NCBI GenBank assembly: GCA_009193035.1
Contig: SWDT01000014.1
Location: 62,001-126,000 of the forward strand
DNA length: 64,000 nucleotides
From: Halicephalobus mephisto
Lineage: Eukaryota > Nematoda > Chromadorea > Rhabditida > Panagrolaimidae
Direction of reading: 5' to 3'
The position numbers and the translations under genes were made by a program. Shown piece by piece: positions 58,863 through 64,000 of this stretch; the first letter of the stretch is position 1, and the number at the start of each line of letters is the position of its first letter. The notes beneath the pieces were generated by a model, which was given only the letters and a program-made list of their open reading frames with translations, was not told where the DNA came from and did no database searches.

Positions 58863-60104
58863 TCATTTAGAATCTAAAATGGTTTCAACGGCTTTGAGCA
58901 AGTTGTCGGCAATAAGATCAGGCTTAACTGTTGGGTGATTTTCCCAAGATGGTCTAAATAAAGCAATATAAAACTAAATTATAGAAATTAATTTTAAAAA
59001 CTCACTGAAACTTGCCAGTTCGTACTTGGACTCCACGGATACCGAGTTTCTGGGCCCCTCCGACGTCGGAAACAATGTCATCCCCGACCATGACGACCTG
59101 GGAATTGGATTTTTATAAAATTGTACTTTTATGAATAACTAACCTCTTCTGGCTTCAATCCCAGGGATTTAACAGCCCCCAAGAAGTACTCTTCAGCAGG
59201 CTTCCCCATCTCAATGTGGTTGCAGCCAGTGGCATAGATCAGAGCCGTCGTGTAGGCCCCGACATCCAGACAAAGTCCATCAGTCCGTTGGTAGAACTTC
59301 CCTGTTCCTAGTGACAGCAATAGAGAATCAGGTCTTCCATGTAACAACCGGAAGGCGTTGTTCAGGTTACTGTAAGTAAAGTTGTGTTCGGCGTCCCCGA
59401 CAACCACACAGTTGGGATCGTTGAAGTCGCATCCGTCGAATTCAGGTCTCACTGCTGGAAAGAAGACGGATTAACTATGATATTAAAAATGAGAATTATC
59501 ACGAAACAGTTATGGAATGGATTTTCCAGAAACTTCAAGAATTTTTAATTTTGTACGGTTTCAGGGATTTTCACAGAAATCTTAAAGTTTCTGGAGAATT
59601 CGATGAGATTCTGAAAGATTTCAGAACTATGGAATTCTAGAAAGCTCCAGCAGCCTCTATTAGATTCTGAAATTTCCGAAACCTTCTACTAGATCCCAAA
59701 CCAGTTATAGAAGCTTTTACAGAATTCTATTGTACAAAAAAGAAAAAATTAACCTGCCATCGTGAACCAGAAGATGAGGTCTGAGGTTCCTTTCCTCGAT
59801 GAACTGTTTCGCAAACGGAGCCGGAGTAAAAATATCCTCCGTTTTTATATCGAACCCAAGTTTATTCAACTTCCTGGCAAATCCTTCTCGAGTGGCAGAA
59901 CTTTCATTGCTTAGAAATTTTACTTTGGATTGAGCATATAACCTGGAATTAAAGTTTTCATATATCGAAACCCATTTGGAATTTGCCGTACCTCCTCACA
60001 GCTTCAATAGAGCCCTCGATAGCAACACCACCTTCATCGTTGGTGTTATACAGTACTCCAGTAACATCGCATAAGAATCCACGGACCGGGAGATTTCTCA
60101 ACAT
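58863..60104 (-). CDS. LHPP-type HAD phosphatase
   Basis: Five exons (60104-59992, 59942-59758, 59454-59144, 59097-59006, 58953-58863) give 263 residues; human LHPP has 270. HAD motif I is FLCDVTGVLYN, where the family has LLDISGVLYD; motif II is in KVKFLSNESSATR; the Lys motif is GKPAEEYFLGAVKSLG; and motif IV is VMVGDDIVSDVGGAQKLGIR. The end, VQVRTGKFQPSWENHPTVKP, is diagnostic of LHPP. The enzyme removes phosphate from phospholysine, phosphohistidine or pyrophosphate in the cytosol. The second intron needs a GC-AG splice (donor GCAGGT at 59757) to keep the frame; the resulting HDAVRPEFDG fits the human HDGVRSEFD. The gene is head to head with atf-6, 370 bp apart. Confidence 0.92.
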
Positions 60105-60474
60105 TGAAATTTTTAGAAAATTTTAAGAACGAAAGAAACCAGATTTTCCCATTTCCAATGCAGCATGCGGACAAAAAAGCCGCGTTGGCAGAGCACCGAC
60201 TTGGATTTTCAGGAAAACGCGTCTTTGACTCGTCAGCATATTTTTTTATTTTTTAAATTTTGTTAATAAAAATACTTTTTATTTTCTTTATTTTTATGTT
60301 TAAAACGTTAAGCTTGACCTAATTTTCGTGATGAAGTGAATTATAGTCTGATCTAAACCACGTTTGATTTTTTTCGAGTGACCTTTAACGCGATGAAGGT
60401 CGATTCCCGAAAAATTTGTTTTATTTTTTATCGATTTATTTTAAATTGACCGTTTTCACTTTCAGATAGACAAT
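60105..60474. promoter_or_regulatory. Bidirectional promoter between LHPP-type gene and atf-6
   Basis: The 370-bp divergent region contains a CCAAT at about 60162 and TGACTCGTCA at 60226-60235, two bZIP half-sites two bases apart. I see no full ER-stress element. Confidence 0.4.
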
Positions 60475-63008
60475 ATGACGTCTATAGAGGATTCGGATTA
60501 TTATGGGATGGAGGATTTCCTGTCAGACAGTAATTTGAGATTGCTGACGAATGACTGGCCGGGTAACGATCCTGTGGGTTTTATTTTTGTGTTTTATATA
60601 TAAATTACTCTTATTATTACATATAATTTGCATAATCTACCTTATTATAATACTTTCCAGCTCTCAAATGCCTCAAATGAGTCACAGCAATATTCCTACA
60701 TCGAGAATTATATGCCCATGAATCACGACAATTTTACTCCCTCAAGTGATAGTGGAAATCACTCCCCTACGAGTTCGACTAGTGATGTAGGTTATTCATA
60801 GCTATTTTGATATGTGAAGTTTCGTTTTCCAGGGAAACGGAAGCAATGTTCCTTCTTGGAGTAATTCTGTCAACACTTTCACCAATTCCCAGGCTGATAG
60901 TCCGCCAGAACCCGTGGATTTGGAAGCTATCGAGTCTCTACTCTATGACAGGAAGGGAGAAGGCTGTTATTATCCATCGGAATACAGCGAAGGCTATGAA
61001 GACTCGAATTCTTCAGAAGTCTTCCATCAAGAGCCCTACAATTCAAATTCTGAATATCCTCTGTTAAATTCTCAAGTTTATTATGAACCTCAAAATAGAA
61101 TCACCCACCAAACGAGGAAGATCAGCCGTCCTGGACCGTATACTATCACCAGGCCGATCAGGAGTGTTCCGACGACTTCTGCCCCAGTTACTGTCGTTCC
61201 GGTCAGTTCTGAACCCCCTCCAACTCCTACTGTCTCTAATGTGACCTTTATTCCTCAACCCCAATATGTGATAACCACCACTGGCAACGGCCAGAACATG
61301 CCACTTCAAGGAAAAACGATTCTTGTTCCGGCCAACGTCCTGCCTATAGCACCAGTGAAAGTCAAAAAAGAAGAAAATCAAGCTAACGAAGTTTGTTTTA
61401 TCCGATATTATTGTTTCATATAAGTCTTTCAGGAATTCATTAAAAAATCAGAAGAACGTCGTCGGAGGAATCGCGAATCTGCCCAAGTTTCTCGTGAAAG
61501 GAAAAAAATGGAATTCGATCAGATGAAGTCCAAAATTTCCGAATTGGAAGCAGAAAATCAAAGACTGAAACAGCAACTCGCTAAATGTACTTGTAATCAA
61601 CCAAGAATCCAAATCCCGAACAAGATGAATTCAGCCAAAGCGATCGGAATGTCCGTTCTCGCCCTCTGCGCCATCATTGCTCTTCTTCCGACAGAGTAAG
61701 TCGAACAGGATTGCGCAGTTTATTGATTTGTTTTTATTTTAAAATGTGTTTACCGTTTTTAGCAAAATCAACCCGTCAAGTGAACCAATCGTGCCACAAA
61801 TTGCGGTATTTAACGATTCCAATTCAACATCGATGATTCATATTCGTTCGAACGCTTTGTTTCCTGTTGACGATTATGATTATTCAGCAAATTTCGATTC
61901 TATGAATTCATCCAGAAAAGATTCAAATTCTACAAGTTATCAAAAATGCGCCAACGGATATCTAAACACGACAGAATTGCTCAAGTGAGTTGTTTGGTAA
62001 TTTGATCAGTTTTAAAAAATTGATTTTAGAGTAAACACTGATTTGATCAATTGGATCAATAGACACGAGAAAATGAATCTTGTGCAATTGAGAGCTGGAG
62101 ATAGCCCTTATTTGATCTACAATAGTCAGAAACAATTGATATTTCCTGAATACGGAGAGTTTATTTTGAGTAATTCGACGGATTTGATGAATGTATCCCA
62201 GACGGTCAGAAGAAGAGGAGAATGGAGAAGGTAGGACTTTAATGAATTTCTTAATTATTATTCACGTTTATTATTTTTATTTATTTTAAGTTAATATGCG
62301 AGATTTGTTCCTCCGATTTCATGGATAATTTTATATTTTTTGTTTTTAGATCAGTATTTTTGGTGGTTGATTAACTTTAGTATAGGAATCAATTGACCGA
62401 AAACAATAAAAAAATTTCGAAACTGGTGCGAATCAAGGGATAACTACCCTAAGGGAACAAATGTCGCACAACTGATAAGTTATTTTCGGAGTTTTTAAAT
62501 CGAAATTTTTCCCGATTTAATCGATATATATGAATTCAAATATTTTCAATTTTTATCATTTTTCTTAAATTTATATTTTATATTAGTTTTTACGAAATTA
62601 ATTATTTTGTAATTTTTTAGAAGAAAAGAACAAAACTTGAAGCAGAAGGAAAGAACGTGGAGACATATTAACATGATTGGACCTACGAAACCGAAACCTG
62701 GAGATAATGCTTTAGCTAAACCTTCGACGGTTCAAGAACAGATAATGAAACAATTGGCAGCTCAACTGAAACAAAACGATGATACTCTTTATTTAATGGC
62801 CTTGAAAGATTATATTATTCTTCCTAGAGCAGCAACGAAACCAGGAGAATCTCCGAAAGTTTCGTTAATCCTTCCTGCTTTGTCATTGAATAGTTCGATG
62901 CCGAATCATATACCGATGATGAGGATTGAATGTACGGTAACAAGCACAAATTTATTTTTCCTTCCTGAAAAACTCGTCAGTTTATTTAATGGATCCCTTA
63001 GTAATTAA
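60475..63008 (+). CDS. atf-6: ATF6-type ER membrane-bound bZIP transcription factor
   Basis: Seven exons (60475-60573, 60661-60786, 60833-61390, 61433-61695, 61763-61984, 62030-62230, 62621-63008) give 618 residues. The acidic Ser-rich N-terminus is an activation region. The basic region RRRRNRESAQVSRERKK carries the ATF6-type NRESAxxSR core, followed by a leucine zipper (ISELEAENQRLKQQL). A membrane segment (AIGMSVLALCAIIALL) lies near residue 335. The luminal part ends with DYIILPRAATKPGESPKVSL and an ILPAL block, then MMRIECTVTSTNLFF, which matches the conserved ATF6 luminal domain. Several NxS/T sequons lie on the luminal side. On ER stress ATF6 moves to the Golgi, is cut by site-1 and site-2 proteases, and the bZIP part enters the nucleus. 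CREB3-type factors are the alternative, but the luminal domain argues for ATF6. Confidence 0.92.
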
Positions 63009-63242
63009 TTTTTAAATGTCTTCTAGTCTTAAATGTTCAAATATTATGTAAATTTGCAGGTCTTTAACTTATGGCTGTGATCACTTGTTGTGATTCATGA
63101 TACTCGTCAAGTTATGTCGTTTTTATTTACGGTATTATTGAATAATTGATATTATTTTGAATTACGGTAATGAAGGAGTTTAAAAACTCTAAAATATTTA
63201 TGTTTGTTTTTGATATGGGAATTTTTTGTTTTTAGAATACTT

Positions 63243-64000
63243 ATGGGATCCAGATATATAGAAAGAATAACCCACATTGAACAGCTTTTATTGATAGAAA
63301 ATAATGTTATTGATACAAATAAGCTAAGAGAGAGTTGTTCATACGGTATTCCAGATCAATTAAGACCGTTATGTTGGAGGTTATTTTTGGATTATTTGCC
63401 TAAAGAAAGACAAGATTGGAAAAATGTTTTGAAACAACAAAGATGCGATTATATTGAACTTGTGGAAAATTTAATTGTTAGACCAGGTGAAATGGAAGAT
63501 GAACATGAAAAAGAACAAAAAGATTTACTTGATCATCCTTTGGCAAATGAATCAACGAGTGAATGGGTGAATTTTTTTAGAGATAATGAAGTTTTGATTC
63601 AGATTGACAGAGATGTAAGAAGATTAAGACCGGAAATTCAGTTTTTTCAAATGAAAACAAATTATCCTTTAAAGTGAGTTTATTTTTGGATAAATGTGGA
63701 TAATTAAGAAATTTCAGAAGTGCTGCGAGAATAAATCTCGCCAAGAGATTGAACAAAGATTATCTAGTTGCGGATAATGAACTTCAGGATTCTAGTGTTG
63801 GTTTTTCTAAAATTACTCGTAAAATTTTTCGAAAATTTCTAGAATCTTACAGAATTCAATGAAAGATTCTGAAATTTGTGGAGATTCTTATAGATGATTT
63901 CAAAATTTTAAAATCAACATCTGAAACAAGATTTTGAACAATCTGAAATTCTTGTTAAGATGATTTTGTAATTATATTTTTTTGGTTTTTATAGTTGTAT
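63243..64000 (+). CDS. tbc-13: TBC1D13-type Rab GTPase-activating protein, 5' part
   Basis: Exons 63243-63673 and 63718-63795 give the first 170 residues; the gene runs off the window in an intron. The start follows TTTTTAG. The TBC domain opens with GIPDQLRPLCWRLFLDYLPK, then VRPGEMEDEHEKEQKDLLDH and the conserved block NFFRDNEVLIQIDRDVRRLR with the IxxDxxR arginine finger, and PEIQFFQMKTNYPLK. The human TBC1D13 sequence follows the same order (DHPLN, YFKDNEVLLQIDKDVRRLCP). TBC1D13 stimulates GTP hydrolysis on Rab35. The product is cytosolic. It lies 235 bp downstream of atf-6 on the same strand, so shared transcription is possible. Confidence 0.88.

Overview
The window looks like nuclear DNA of a rhabditid-type nematode. 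The sequence is AT-rich. Most introns are 40-60 bp with TTTCAG or TTTTAG acceptors, and several start codons sit just after such an acceptor, as expected for spliced-leader trans-splicing. Two gene pairs are spaced like nematode operons. Several products are nematode-typical: C6-domain secreted protein, insect-Gr-type receptor, single SULT. I could not name the species. Gene models were spliced by hand and all exon sums are in frame unless stated.

0-5.9 kb: a short secreted prohormone whose predicted peptide resembles allatostatin C, a tail-anchored cytochrome b5, a SET/NAP histone chaperone, a frameshifted membrane-protein relic and a small membrane protein. 5.9-12.2 kb: a palindromic MITE, a PARP with two WWE domains ahead of WGR, regulatory and catalytic domains, a Glu-rich repeat protein, a cytosolic sulfotransferase, and a tRNA-like SINE with a 13-bp target duplication. 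13.6-20.2 kb: an insect-Gr-type receptor, a 91-bp satellite with a trimeric higher-order unit, and a Thr-rich mucin-like protein with two C6 domains. 21.3-26 kb: a PPIL3-type cyclophilin whose 3' coding end overlaps, in another frame, the mitochondrial presequence of a MALSU1/RsfS-type gene, then a Cys-rich secreted protein and a small membrane protein.

26-45.8 kb: mostly repeats around one C2H2 zinc-finger gene. The dominant repeat is an unfamiliar family built on GGATAGTGACT and its reverse complement. It fills five blocks upstream of and inside that gene. Between the blocks lie GC-richer islands carrying CCTGAGG/CCTCAGG motifs that resemble AP-2 sites.

46.6-58.8 kb: four Hsp70-like genes between two mariner-type relics. 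One is a near-canonical Hsp70 in an apparent operon with an ATPase-domain-only, motif-degenerate paralogue. A divergent paralogue is transcribed the other way from a 193-bp gap, and a fourth copy is frameshifted. 58.8-64 kb: an LHPP-type phosphatase, head to head with the ER-stress bZIP factor ATF6, then the 5' part of a TBC1D13-type Rab GAP cut by the window end.
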